Part shown: positions 33,888 through 42,635 of the stretch, one piece after another
How positions within the stretch are numbered: position 1 is the first letter of the stretch
Layout: every line of letters begins with the position of its first letter
NCBI RefSeq assembly: GCF_009757775.1
Contig: NZ_RHLK01000017.1
Location: forward strand, 1 to 64,000
Reading direction: 5' to 3'
From: Paenibacillus lutrae
GTDB taxonomy: Bacteria > Bacillota > Bacilli > Paenibacillales > NBRC-103111
Length of the DNA: 64,000 nt
Notes under the pieces: model-generated
What the model saw: only the letters and a program-made list of their open reading frames with translations
Database searches by the model: none
What the model was told of the DNA's origin: nothing
Made by a program: the position numbers and the translations under genes

Positions 33888-34760
33888 ATGTCTGCACTAG
33901 GTCAGTTGAACCCGTCTTCACCGGCTGCGAAAGCGAAAGAACTGGAAGAGGAGATCCATCGAGAAGCTGCGCTTCGTAAAGCCTCCTCCAGACGGGGAGA
34001 AAAATGGAAAATCGCCTTATGGGGACTCACGCTGCCGCTTCTCGCCTTGTTAATCTGGCAGACGTTAAGCGGACTTGAGCTCGTGTCTCCGACGTTATTT
34101 CCTTCACCGCTGAGCATTGCCAAGGAGTTCGCGGCAATGGTGCAGTCGGGTGAGCTCCTTGGCCACCTGCAAGTAAGCGTGAAACGGGCCGCATACGGAT
34201 TTCTGCTCGGGGGTTCACTGGGGCTTCTGGCCGGACTTCTGGTAGGGCTCAGGAATAAAGCCGAGTATATGCTTGATCCTACTCTGCAGATGCTCCGAAC
34301 CGTTCCGCATCTGGCCATTACGCCGCTGTTCATCTTGTGGTTCGGATTCGGGGAGATGTCCAAGATCCTGCTGATATCCCTGGGAGCTTTCTTCCCGTTA
34401 TATGTAAATACGTTTCTGGGTGTCCGCAACGTGGACTCTAAGCTGTTCGATGTATCCAAAGTGCTGGAATTCAGCCGCCTGCAGCAGATTACGAAGCTGG
34501 TGCTTCCATCCGCACTGCCCAATGTCCTGCTCGGCCTGCGGTTATCACTGGGCGTCTCCTGGCTGGGTCTGGTTGTTGCCGAGCTGATGGGCTCCAGCGA
34601 AGGAATAGGCTACATGATTCAGGATGCGAGGCAATTCTCCAGAACCACTGCCGTATTCGTGGGCATCATTATTTTTGCAGTTGTCGGTAAGCTGGCGGAT
34701 TCAGTAGTCCGTCAATTGGAAGAGCGGCTGCTCCGATGGCGCGATAATTACAAAGGTTAA
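33888..34760 (+). CDS. Sulfonate/taurine-type ABC transporter permease (SsuC-like)
   Basis: The 290-residue protein has a cytoplasmic N-terminus of about 45 residues and six predicted helices starting LWGLTLPLLALLIWQTLSG, with the SsuC/TauC signature region LRTVPHLAITPLFILWFGFGEMSKI and an EAA-type loop at about 175-200 (FDVSKVLEFSRLQQITKLVLPSALP). ATG 33888 is 7 bases after GAGGAGGTG. It pairs with the receptor just upstream. No ATPase (SsuB/TauB) gene lies in this operon, which is unusual for the family, because these importers normally carry their own. Confidence 0.92.
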   Translation: MSALGQLNPSSPAAKAKELEEEIHREAALRKASSRRGEKWKIALWGLTLPLLALLIWQTLSGLELVSPTLFPSPLSIAKEFAAMVQSGELLGHLQVSVKRAAYGFLLGGSLGLLAGLLVGLRNKAEYMLDPTLQMLRTVPHLAITPLFILWFGFGEMSKILLISLGAFFPLYVNTFLGVRNVDSKLFDVSKVLEFSRLQQITKLVLPSALPNVLLGLRLSLGVSWLGLVVAELMGSSEGIGYMIQDARQFSRTTAVFVGIIIFAVVGKLADSVVRQLEERLLRWRDNYKG

Positions 34761-34844
34761 CTCTCTAGAGCGCCGCTGCCGCTTTCAAGCTTACTGTTAA
34801 CGATACTGTTACCCAATGTTATCCAATTCAAAGGAGGAGAAAAA

Positions 34845-35768
34845 ATGAGTGAACAAGAACAAGTGAAGGTCACCCCGGCTGCGGGAAGAATCGGTGCTAT
34901 CATTGAAGGTATTACATTATCCGGTGATTTGGATGCAGGTACAGTGGGTTTTATCCGGGAGCAATTGCTGAAGCACAAAGTTATTTTTTTCCGGGGACAG
35001 AATCATCTGGACAATGCGGGTCAGGAAGAGTTCACCAAGCTGCTGGGCACTCCCGTTGCCCATCCGACCGTTAAATCGAAGGAAGGCACGTCTTATGTGC
35101 TGGAGCTGGATTCGACTCATGGGGGCCGGGCAAACGTCTGGCATACCGATGTTACTTTTGTAGATGCTTACCCGGCGGCTTCGATTCTCAGAGGGATCGT
35201 GATTCCGGAAGCAGGCGGGGATACGGTATGGGCGAACACTGCGGCCGCGTATGAACTTCTTCCGCAAGAGCTGCGGGAGCTGGCCGACAAGCTGTGGGTT
35301 CTGCACAGCAACGAATTCGATTATGCGGCCAGCAGCAGAGCAGTAAGCACACTCGGCAAGGAAGGAGCGAAGAAGTATCAGGACAGCTTTACTTCCACGA
35401 TCTACGAAACGGAGCATCCGCTTGTACGCGTACATCCGGAGACGGGGGAGAGAACGCTCGTGCTGGGGGGATTCGCCAAACGGATCAACGGCTTCTCGGC
35501 GGCGGACTCCGCCCGGCTCATTTCTCTGCTGCAGGAACATATTACGAGCCTGGAAAACACCGTCCGCTGGCGCTGGGCCGAAGGCGATGTGGCGGTCTGG
35601 GACAATCGCGCCACGCAGCATTACGCCGTGAACGACTACGGCGATCAGCACCGGGTTGTCCGCCGCGTGACGATTGCAGGCGAGGTTCCGGTGAGTATCG
35701 ATGGCCGCAAGAGTGAAACGAGCGTCATTCCCGGTGCGGTGCCGGCTGCGGCTGTGAGTGCGAAATAG
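34845..35768 (+). CDS. TauD/TfdA-family Fe(II)/2-oxoglutarate dioxygenase
   Basis: The 307-residue enzyme has the iron ligands His100 and Asp102 in VWHTDVTF and the distal His269 in GDQHRVVRR, with the 2-oxoglutarate-binding Arg nearby (HRVVRRVTIAG). The family hydroxylates alkylsulfonates such as taurine to release sulfite, or related alkyl sulfates. RBS AAAGGAGGAG is optimal. Its place directly after a sulfonate-type receptor and permease makes sulfur scavenging the most likely role. The operon ends at a strong, bidirectional terminator. Confidence 0.92.
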   Translation: MSEQEQVKVTPAAGRIGAIIEGITLSGDLDAGTVGFIREQLLKHKVIFFRGQNHLDNAGQEEFTKLLGTPVAHPTVKSKEGTSYVLELDSTHGGRANVWHTDVTFVDAYPAASILRGIVIPEAGGDTVWANTAAAYELLPQELRELADKLWVLHSNEFDYAASSRAVSTLGKEGAKKYQDSFTSTIYETEHPLVRVHPETGERTLVLGGFAKRINGFSAADSARLISLLQEHITSLENTVRWRWAEGDVAVWDNRATQHYAVNDYGDQHRVVRRVTIAGEVPVSIDGRKSETSVIPGAVPAAAVSAK

Positions 35769-35827
35769 TTCCAGTAGTGAGCGCAGCTCGTGTATTAGGT
35801 TGTCCGTCTGTCTGGTACACGAGCCGA

Positions 35828-35878
35828 ATAAATAAAGGTCTGCCGGATTGTAACCAATCCGGCAGACCTTTATTTATT
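35828..35878. terminator. Bidirectional terminator between convergent genes
   Basis: AAAGGTCTGCCGGATT pairs perfectly with AATCCGGCAGACCTTT around GTAACC and is flanked by AATAAATA / TATTTATT. It serves the TauD-type gene and, on the minus strand, overlaps the last codons of the membrane-anchored protein gene. Confidence 0.9.
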
Positions 35879-36295
35879 CGCTGATAACCAGAGAGAGAGA
35901 TTTTCGTTCTTATCCAGACTCTCGAAGTGACTGATAGACGGATTTAATCGATTACCGCCAAATATAATATAAACGGGATAGTCGATTTCAGAGCCGTGAT
36001 CATTTAAGGTTAGGGTTGCTTTTCCCGCCATCCATCCATCGTCTGCTTCTATATGTACGTCCTTAAATCCGCTAAGATGTATTCCGGCTTTTTTCAAGAA
36101 TTGAAGATCGTGATCCAATGTCGAGTTATTTTTACTCTGATTAACATACTGCGAAGCTTCATGGTAATTTTCCTGCATGATATCATTCAAATAGTTGTCA
36201 GCAATAGATTTTCCTCTAATTAAAGGATAAACATTGAAAAATACACTATACAGAATGAATAGGAAAACACAAATTCCTACAAATGAGCGCTTCAT
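35870..36295 (-). CDS. Membrane-anchored protein of unknown function
   Basis: The 141-residue protein begins with a hydrophobic segment (VGICVFLFILYSVFFNVYPLI, about 5-25) and no signal-peptidase-like Ala-x-Ala site, so it is probably anchored. The outer part (26-141) starts with a helix (IADNYLNDIMQENYHEASQYVNQ) followed by alternating strands (GWMAGKATLTLNDHGSEIDYPVYIIFGG), a layout seen in NTF2-like or DUF3887-like extracellular domains, but I do not recognise a specific family. RBS GGAGGACAATA supports the ATG. The stop codon lies within the shared terminator. Confidence 0.75.
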   Translation of the reverse strand: MKRSFVGICVFLFILYSVFFNVYPLIRGKSIADNYLNDIMQENYHEASQYVNQSKNNSTLDHDLQFLKKAGIHLSGFKDVHIEADDGWMAGKATLTLNDHGSEIDYPVYIIFGGNRLNPSISHFESLDKNENLSLWLSANK

Positions 36296-36483
36296 TATTG
36301 TCCTCCAATGTAACCGTTGATAAAACTATACTTTTTAATAGAAGATTTATATGGTTTCGTTAAAAGTAAATTTACATCAGTTGCGAAATTTTTGTCAAAT
36401 AAAGGTAATTTCTCGCAGGTGGGATTTGTAATCAACATCTTTAACTTTAACAGGTCTCTTTCTTAAACAGGCCGACCACCGCC

Positions 36484-36529
36484 CGAAATAATATTTTATT
36501 AAAAATAAAGATATTGAAGTATTATTTCA
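36484..36529. promoter_or_regulatory. Paired palindromic operators (TGAAgTATTATTTCA type)
   Basis: TGAAGTATTATTTCA at 36515-36529 is a 15-bp palindrome with one mismatch that overlaps the -35 element. A degenerate copy, CGAAATAATATTTTA, starts 31 bp upstream at 36484. The same motif with the same 31-bp offset occurs at 54648-54693. The TGAAA-N5-TTTCA pattern resembles sites of RpiR/MurR-type regulators. The 36296-36483 stretch upstream holds nothing else that I can identify. Confidence 0.6.
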
Positions 36530-36542
36530 TCGGAAATATAAT
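36514..36542 (+). promoter_or_regulatory. Promoter of the 36.7-kb catabolic operon
   Basis: TTGAAG (36514-36519) and TATAAT (36537-36542) are separated by exactly 17 bp. The palindromic operator covers the -35 element and the cre site begins about 11 bases after the expected start point, so both could repress. The 5' leader would be about 180 bases. Confidence 0.75.
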
Positions 36543-36559
36543 ACAAATAACAGTTACAG

Positions 36560-36573
36560 TGAAAACGCTTTCT
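36560..36573. promoter_or_regulatory. CcpA cre site
   Basis: TGAAAACGCTTTCT fits the cre consensus TGWAARCGYTWNCW at every position. Located just downstream of the promoter, it would allow carbon-catabolite repression of the transporter operon. Confidence 0.8.
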
Positions 36574-36726
36574 CGAACGGTGTTCCCTTTCAAAATTCCT
36601 ATTCCGAACCCGGGGGTAAACAGGACGGGATCATATGTGTTTTCATTTATTATCTTGCTTCTTGATCTGGTCTTCTAACCCATAATTGTCCTGTGTGTGA
36701 CAGTCTAATCAAAGGTGGTGGTCCAT

Positions 36727-39000
36727 ATGTTTCCTTTCCCCAAAATGACTTCAATTCGCGCTAATTTATTCTGGCGGCATTATGCCAGCTATTTTGTCCT
36801 CATCCTGATTCCGGTCATTGTTGCCTGCACCCTTGCTCATTTTCTTGTTGTCCGGCTGATTGAAGACGATGCCCGTAAGTTAAATAACGTCATTATGGAC
36901 CGTTTTACCGAGCAGACGGATACGGAATTGGGCGCTCTCAAAACCAATATGATCAACATGCTCAGCACCTCAAATATCCGCAGTCTATTGAAAGAAGCCG
37001 GAGATTCCTCGCCGGACAATTATCAGCGTACCGAGCTGATTCATGCTCTGCGGGAGCAGTTGATCAAACTTCAGTCGGATGAACTCGTGTCGAAAGCCTA
37101 TTTATATTTTGTCCATTATGATCTGGTGATCGATGCGGATACGCATACAGACAAAGCCTACTATTTTAATTCCCGCTATCCATTGAATGAGGAGGAGAAG
37201 ACTGCTTTTATTTCCCGTCTGACTCATAAAAAAATGATGAATTTCACAGAGCCGCAGGGGGCCATTATTCCCTCTCTGATGAGTTATCCGTTCAATACAA
37301 ATACACCTGACGTGTACCTGGTAGTCAATGTACAGCAGGATAAACTGCATAATCTCATCGATGTTCAGCAGAACTGGGTGGCGGGTACGGCGATTGTCGG
37401 CAGCCAGGGGCAGGTTCTTAGCCAGGCGGGACTAACCATGAATGAAATGAACGTGCTTCCGCAGCAGATTATATCCGGCTCCAAGGATTCGGAATTCTGG
37501 GTCAGAGGGGGGAAGGCGCTTTCTCTCGTTCCTTCGAAGTTTGATGATTCCTGGTCGTACCTCAATATTATTGACCTGCAGACTCTAATGAAGCCGGCGG
37601 AAATTACGCGTATGATCAGCTGGGGTTTCTTAATCTTCTTCCTGATTCTTGGAAGCGTCGTTTCCTATTATCTAAGCCGGCGTATTTATAAACCGATCAT
37701 GGAGATCAAGGAAGGACTCGGATCGCACCGGATTGCAGGAGGACACTTACACAGCGGCGGCAATGATTTTGACGTCATCAAACGCTACTCCCGACTGATT
37801 ATGTCAGAGAACGAGCAATTATCGCAGCTTGTAAACGGGATGATGCCGATTGTACACGAGCATTTTATTACGAAGATTCTGAAAGGGCAGTACCGGGATG
37901 CTCTGTCGATCGCAACCTATGCGCAGGAGATTGAATTTACATACAGTCCCAAAACGGCCCGCACGGTACTGTGCATTAGCTTTCATCATGAAAAGGAATT
38001 CGAACTGCTCTCCGAATCGTCGAAATCATTCCTTATGGCGGAGCTCAAAGAACGTATTCATCAGCTTGTGCCGTCTACCTTGTGGCTGTGCCAGACCAAA
38101 CCGGATCAGCTTGCTTGTATTGTCCACCAGGATCCTTTTCTTCATATGAGCCCGGACGAAGATGCGAATATCATCAAGCTTGCGCTGCAGCTGTACGGCA
38201 AATATTTTAAAGCAACGATCGGGATCGGGAAAACTGTTCATACCATCGAAGATTTGCACGTGTCCTATGAACATGCGGCAACTGTCCTGCAGCTCAGAAG
38301 GCTTCATTCCGATGTGGAAATTTGCAGCGGGGAGAGCCTGCCGGACTCCGCTCATTGCGACAGCTTCTTGTCGGTTCAAGAGGTGAACCATATTCTAAAT
38401 CAGTATAAGACGAGGGAGTACGGCAAAATTCTGCAATCGGCGGTTCATACTTTGGAAGAAGGCATCCGGATGAACGCTACCGCTGTGCAGGTGAAATCTT
38501 TGTGCTCGGATATTCTGAACACATGGATTCGTGCGGTAGAAACCGAACGCAAAGATTTTAATGTTCCGTTCTATGCAAGTCTGTTCCAGAAGCTGAACCG
38601 ATGCATGACCGCAGAGGAAATGAGAGGCTGTTTTCAGGAAATTCACGGACTCTTATTCCCGGTGAGTGAGAACGAAGATAAGAAGAATAAATTCGCGGAC
38701 ATTCTGACCTATATTCACGAGCATTATGACGAAGAATTATCGATTGAACATTTCGCAAGTACTCTGAATATGTCGATTGGTCATTTCAGCCGGACATTTA
38801 AAGAGGAGGTCGGTGAGAAGTATGTGGAGTATATTGCCCGGTACCGGCTCAAGAAGGCCAAAGAACTGCTTCTGGAAACCGATATGAAAATCGAGGATAT
38901 TGCCGGGAAAGTCGGGTATTGGGGACGGAATTCATTTATCCGCATGTTCCGCAAATACGAAGGCATAACGCCTGCCAAGTACCGCACGATGCATGAGTAA
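36727..39000 (+). CDS. Membrane-bound AraC-family regulator (YtdP type)
   Basis: The 757-residue protein has a first membrane helix (ASYFVLILIPVIVACTLAHFL, about 20-40), an outer sensor region of about 240 residues, a second helix (SWGFLIFFLILGSVVSYYL, near 300), a long cytoplasmic linker and two C-terminal AraC helix-turn-helix motifs (HFASTLNMSIGHFSRTFKEEVG; DIAGKVGYWGRNSFIRMFRKYEG). It is a one-component transmembrane sensor that replaces a YesM/YesN pair. ATG 36727 follows AAAGGTGGTGG. It precedes its importer genes and is transcribed in the same direction. Confidence 0.9.
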   Translation: MFPFPKMTSIRANLFWRHYASYFVLILIPVIVACTLAHFLVVRLIEDDARKLNNVIMDRFTEQTDTELGALKTNMINMLSTSNIRSLLKEAGDSSPDNYQRTELIHALREQLIKLQSDELVSKAYLYFVHYDLVIDADTHTDKAYYFNSRYPLNEEEKTAFISRLTHKKMMNFTEPQGAIIPSLMSYPFNTNTPDVYLVVNVQQDKLHNLIDVQQNWVAGTAIVGSQGQVLSQAGLTMNEMNVLPQQIISGSKDSEFWVRGGKALSLVPSKFDDSWSYLNIIDLQTLMKPAEITRMISWGFLIFFLILGSVVSYYLSRRIYKPIMEIKEGLGSHRIAGGHLHSGGNDFDVIKRYSRLIMSENEQLSQLVNGMMPIVHEHFITKILKGQYRDALSIATYAQEIEFTYSPKTARTVLCISFHHEKEFELLSESSKSFLMAELKERIHQLVPSTLWLCQTKPDQLACIVHQDPFLHMSPDEDANIIKLALQLYGKYFKATIGIGKTVHTIEDLHVSYEHAATVLQLRRLHSDVEICSGESLPDSAHCDSFLSVQEVNHILNQYKTREYGKILQSAVHTLEEGIRMNATAVQVKSLCSDILNTWIRAVETERKDFNVPFYASLFQKLNRCMTAEEMRGCFQEIHGLLFPVSENEDKKNKFADILTYIHEHYDEELSIEHFASTLNMSIGHFSRTFKEEVGEKYVEYIARYRLKKAKELLLETDMKIEDIAGKVGYWGRNSFIRMFRKYEGITPAKYRTMHE

Positions 39001-39098
39001 CCCTTATTTTCCGGTGTCTCTTTATTTTCCTCTTAGAGCCGGATTTTCCCGTAACGGCGCGGGTTGTAAAAAAAGCAGCAGCCCCCAAATATGACGGC

Positions 39099-39127
39099 TT
39101 TACGCCCCGGTAGCGGGTGCATATAGT
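39099..39127 (+). promoter_or_regulatory. Possible promoter of the permease genes
   Basis: TTTACG (39099-39104) and TATAGT (39122-39127) are spaced by 17 bp. The cre site at 39153 would then lie at about +19. The -35 match is only moderate. Confidence 0.45.
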
Positions 39128-39152
39128 TAGACCTACGGTGGTCAAACGTTTA

Positions 39153-39166
39153 TGAAAACGCTACCA
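39153..39166. promoter_or_regulatory. CcpA cre site
   Basis: TGAAAACGCTACCA matches TGWAARCGYTWNCW fully. It lies 14 bases upstream of the permease start codon, a position suited to blocking RNA polymerase. Confidence 0.78.
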
Positions 39167-39179
39167 AAAAAAGACAGGG

Positions 39180-40109
39180 GTGGAGGCTGTGTCCAAAAGT
39201 TCTCATCTATGGTTCATGCTCAAGAAACATAAAGCCTTGTATCTGCTGATGCTTCCCGGAATTTTATACTACATCATTTTTAAATACGTGCCGATGTACG
39301 GGATCATCATTGCCTTTCAGGATTTTTCGGTAGGCAGAGGCATTATGGACAGCAAGTTTGTCGGCTTGAAACACTTCATCGAGTTCTTCTATGTAACACC
39401 GGATTCATGGAAGCTGATCCGCAACACCGTTATGCTCAACGTGTATGATCTTATTTTCCACTTTCCGGCACCGATTGTTCTGGCGATTCTCTTTCACGAG
39501 CTCCGCAACAAGTTTTTCAAAGGATTCGTGCAGAGTATCAGTTACATGCCGCATTTCTTATCCACGGTCGTAATTGCCGGTATTCTCGTTACCTTCTTAT
39601 CCCCGACAACCGGGGTTGCGAACCATTTTCTGGTGAAAATTTTCGGGATGGACCCGATTATGTTCCTTGGCATTCCGGAATGGTTCCGGACGATTTACGT
39701 CGGTTCGGAAATTTGGCAGAAAGTCGGCTGGGGCACGATTCTGTACCTGGCTGCGATTGCCGGGATCGACCCGACCTTGTATGAAGCAGCCAAAATGGAC
39801 GGGGCTAACAGGTTTCAGCAGATGCGCCATATTACACTCATCGGTATGCTGCCGGTCATGATCATCTTGTTCGTTCTGAATCTGGGCCATTTTATGGAAA
39901 CAGGGTTCCAGAAAATTCTGCTCCTCTACAATTCCATGAACTATGAAACCTCGGATGTCATCAATACGTTCGTGTACCGGCGCGGAATCCTGGATGCCGA
40001 TTTCAGCTTCGCCACTGCGGTAGGGTTGTTCCAATCCGTAATCGGACTGGTTCTGGTCGTTACCGCTAACCGCATCGTACGCAAGTATTCCGAGACTAGT
40101 CTGTGGTAG
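39180..40109 (+). CDS. Carbohydrate ABC transporter permease (LplB type)
   Basis: The 309-residue permease starts with a helix (ALYLLMLPGILYYIIFKYVPMYG) and has six predicted helices and the EAA loop YEAAKMDGANRFQQMRHITLIGMLP. Its start is uncertain: GTG 39180 lies directly after AGGG, and GTG 39189 after a too-close GGAGG. It is the first gene after the YtdP-type regulator, 180 bases downstream, with a cre site in between. The second permease follows after 14 bases. Confidence 0.88.
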   Translation: MEAVSKSSHLWFMLKKHKALYLLMLPGILYYIIFKYVPMYGIIIAFQDFSVGRGIMDSKFVGLKHFIEFFYVTPDSWKLIRNTVMLNVYDLIFHFPAPIVLAILFHELRNKFFKGFVQSISYMPHFLSTVVIAGILVTFLSPTTGVANHFLVKIFGMDPIMFLGIPEWFRTIYVGSEIWQKVGWGTILYLAAIAGIDPTLYEAAKMDGANRFQQMRHITLIGMLPVMIILFVLNLGHFMETGFQKILLLYNSMNYETSDVINTFVYRRGILDADFSFATAVGLFQSVIGLVLVVTANRIVRKYSETSLW

Positions 40110-40123
40110 GGGGAGGAAGCGAG

Positions 40124-40984
40124 ATGAAAATCAAAGAAAGCCTGGGCTCGAGAGTGTTTGATATCTGCAACAATATCTTTATGGTGCTGCTTATCCTGGT
40201 TATGGTCTATCCGATGGTGTACGTATTCTCTGCTTCCATCTCTAACAATGCGCTCGTAGCGAGCGGAGAAGTACTGCTCTGGCCCAAAGAAATTACACTG
40301 ATCGCCTACAATAACCTGATTTACAATCCCGATTTGTGGATGAGCTACTGGAATACGGTCCGCTACACGTTCGTGCATGTGGTTCTTACCCTTATTGTAA
40401 CAGCCGCCATGGCCTATCCTTTGTCCAAAAAGTGGCTTCCCGGACGCCGTTTTATCCTGCTCATGGCTGCATTTACTCTGTTATTCAGCGGGGGGATGAT
40501 CCCGACCTTCCTCGTGGTACAGAAGCTGGGGATGCTGGATACGATTTGGGCCATTGTTCTGCCAACGCTGATCAGTACCTGGTATTTGTTCATCATGAGG
40601 ACGTTCTTTGAAGCGCTGCCCGAAGAATTGGAAGATGCGGCTACGATTGACGGGTGCGGATCGTTCCAGGTCCTGCTGCGGATCGTGCTGCCCTTGTCAA
40701 TGCCTGTTATGGCGACGATCGGCCTCTTCACAGCGGTGAACCAGTGGAATGCGTTCTTCGATGCGCTGATCTATCTGAATGACCGCGACTTGTATCCGCT
40801 GCAAATTATGCTTCGCAACATTCTCATTGCCGGTACCAACGTGCAGGGAGAAGGCGATCTGAGCCATCTGGAGACGCTGAAATACGCGATGATTATCATT
40901 GCGACGCTGCCTATCCTGTGTGTGTATCCGTTTATCCAGAAGTATTTTATCCAGGGTACGATGATTGGCGGAATCAAAGGGTAG
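40124..40984 (+). CDS. Carbohydrate ABC transporter permease (YtcP type)
   Basis: The 286-residue partner permease has helices at about 15-35 and further on, the EAA-type loop EELEDAATIDGCGSFQVLLRIVLPLSMP and the typical end QKYFIQGTMIGGIKG. ATG 40124 follows GGGGGAGGAAGCG; the longer frame from 40103 overlaps that site. It forms the channel with the gene in front and hands over to a binding protein 70 bases downstream. No ATPase is encoded in the group. Confidence 0.92.
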   Translation: MKIKESLGSRVFDICNNIFMVLLILVMVYPMVYVFSASISNNALVASGEVLLWPKEITLIAYNNLIYNPDLWMSYWNTVRYTFVHVVLTLIVTAAMAYPLSKKWLPGRRFILLMAAFTLLFSGGMIPTFLVVQKLGMLDTIWAIVLPTLISTWYLFIMRTFFEALPEELEDAATIDGCGSFQVLLRIVLPLSMPVMATIGLFTAVNQWNAFFDALIYLNDRDLYPLQIMLRNILIAGTNVQGEGDLSHLETLKYAMIIIATLPILCVYPFIQKYFIQGTMIGGIKG

Positions 40985-41054
40985 TTATAGATTCTTAGAA
41001 TCTGTTGCTATAGACAGACGCGTGTGGTTCTCAATCAAAAAGGGAGGTAGGAAC

Positions 41055-42608
41055 ATGAAAAAGAGACAATTAGGTGTGATCCTGACTGCGTGTATGTTGA
41101 CGGGGGTATTGGCGGGCTGTTCCGATAAGGAAGCCGGCGCCGGTGAAGGTGGAGGGACGGATTCCAAGAAGCCGGTTACGTTCTCCTGGCTGGCTTATGA
41201 CAGAGTAGAGGGCAAAATACGGACGGATTGGGAAATTTTCAAAGAAATCGAAGCCAAGACGGGTGTGAAGGTGAATTTTCAGATCGTAAGTCAGGAGGGC
41301 CTGACGGAGAAAAAGCAGATAATGATCGCAACCAACTCTACGACGGATTTCATTCAGGTCAGCACCCAAGAAGGCCGGGAACATGGTCCGGACAAGATTT
41401 TTCTCAATCTGAACGATTATCTGGATAAAGCGCCTAATCTGAAAAGTTTCTTCGAGAAGTATCCCGAAGCCAAAGCGGTAGCTACCGGTGCGGACGGCGG
41501 AATCTATACGGTCCCGGTCATCGAAGGCGATGCGGAAGGCAAAGGTTTTAACTTCATCTGGTATACACGCAAAGACCTTCTGGACAAATACAGCCTCAAG
41601 GCGCCGACTACGATGGATGAGTTCTACCAGTTCCTGAAAGCGTTTAAAGAGAAGGAGCCAACCTCCTATCCGCTGATTCCTAATGCAATCGTGGGAGATA
41701 CGGGACTGTATACCGTGTTCGGAAGAGCCTTTACGGGCATTCACGGCTTCTATAATATCGATCCGGCTACCGATAAATACGCTTTCGCCCCTTATCACAA
41801 AGGCTACAAAGATTCCTTGACGTTCTTGAATAAACTATATACCGAGAAACTGCTCGATCCCGAATATTCGCTGCTCACTCAAGCGCAGTGGGAAGAGCGC
41901 ATCTTGACAGGCAAATCGCTTGTGACTTATTTCTGGAAAGCGGATCTGGAATCTTTGACTGAAAAAGCCCGTAAAGCGGGAAAGGCCGACTACGAACTCG
42001 ATGCGATTCCCCAAGTTGCCGCAGACGGCGTGAAGAATTATCAATTCTCCCGTCCGGTAATCGGCGCGGTCGGACGCGCTATTTCGGCCAAAGTGAAAGA
42101 CAAAGACAGAGCGGTCCAGTTCATGGATTATCTGGTGAGCGAAGAAGGCTCGAATTACCTCTCCCTTGGAATTGAGGGCAAGACGTATACGAAGGAAAAC
42201 GGCCAACCGATGTTTATGAAGGAATTCGGCGCTTCTCCTTTCAATACACTGCGTAAAGACTGGGGCGTCTGGTATGACCTCATTACGCTCGATAACGCCA
42301 AATCACGTGAAGTATGGGAACGCGGGCTAAGCGATAAGAGCAAGGATATTAACAAAAGATACGAGCCGTTCATTATTCCGGCTCCCAAGCAAATCGTCAA
42401 GACCCAGGAAGAGCTTGAACTGGAGAAGTCAAAGCTGAACAACCTTAACAAATTCCTGGAGCAGAAACTGACGGAGTTCGTAACCGGCAAGACGCCGATC
42501 AATGATACGACTTATCAGCAGTTTATCGATCAGGCCAAGAAGCTCGGTTCGGATGACCTGCTGAATATGTATAACACCGCTTATACCCGCACCTACGGCA
42601 AAAAATAA
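41055..42608 (+). CDS. Extracellular solute-binding lipoprotein
   Basis: The 517-residue receptor begins with Lys-rich MKKRQLGVILTACML and the lipobox VLAGC (Cys about 24), then a Gly/Glu-rich linker. The mature protein follows the long LipO-type binding-protein pattern (WEIFKEIEAKTGVKVNFQIV, LNLNDYLDKAPNLKSFFEKYPEAK). ATG 41055 has GGGAGGTAGG upstream; the frame starting at 40965 is too long. It completes the permease-permease-receptor set of the cre-controlled operon. The ligand is unknown, but two catabolic genes follow directly (27-base gap). Confidence 0.92.
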   Translation: MKKRQLGVILTACMLTGVLAGCSDKEAGAGEGGGTDSKKPVTFSWLAYDRVEGKIRTDWEIFKEIEAKTGVKVNFQIVSQEGLTEKKQIMIATNSTTDFIQVSTQEGREHGPDKIFLNLNDYLDKAPNLKSFFEKYPEAKAVATGADGGIYTVPVIEGDAEGKGFNFIWYTRKDLLDKYSLKAPTTMDEFYQFLKAFKEKEPTSYPLIPNAIVGDTGLYTVFGRAFTGIHGFYNIDPATDKYAFAPYHKGYKDSLTFLNKLYTEKLLDPEYSLLTQAQWEERILTGKSLVTYFWKADLESLTEKARKAGKADYELDAIPQVAADGVKNYQFSRPVIGAVGRAISAKVKDKDRAVQFMDYLVSEEGSNYLSLGIEGKTYTKENGQPMFMKEFGASPFNTLRKDWGVWYDLITLDNAKSREVWERGLSDKSKDINKRYEPFIIPAPKQIVKTQEELELEKSKLNNLNKFLEQKLTEFVTGKTPINDTTYQQFIDQAKKLGSDDLLNMYNTAYTRTYGKK

Positions 42609-42635
42609 TCCATCTACGAAGCGGAGGGAATCCCG

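Noticed and set aside
39040-39130. Riboswitch or structured RNA in the GC-rich stretch before the permease gene
   Set aside because: Only a short CCCG/CGGG hairpin is seen and no T tract or known aptamer core; a promoter reading with the cre site explains the region better.
39180-42608. Lack of ATPase gene in the sugar importers as a defect
   Set aside because: CUT1-type importers of Bacillus and relatives commonly share one MsmX-like ATPase encoded elsewhere, so this is normal.
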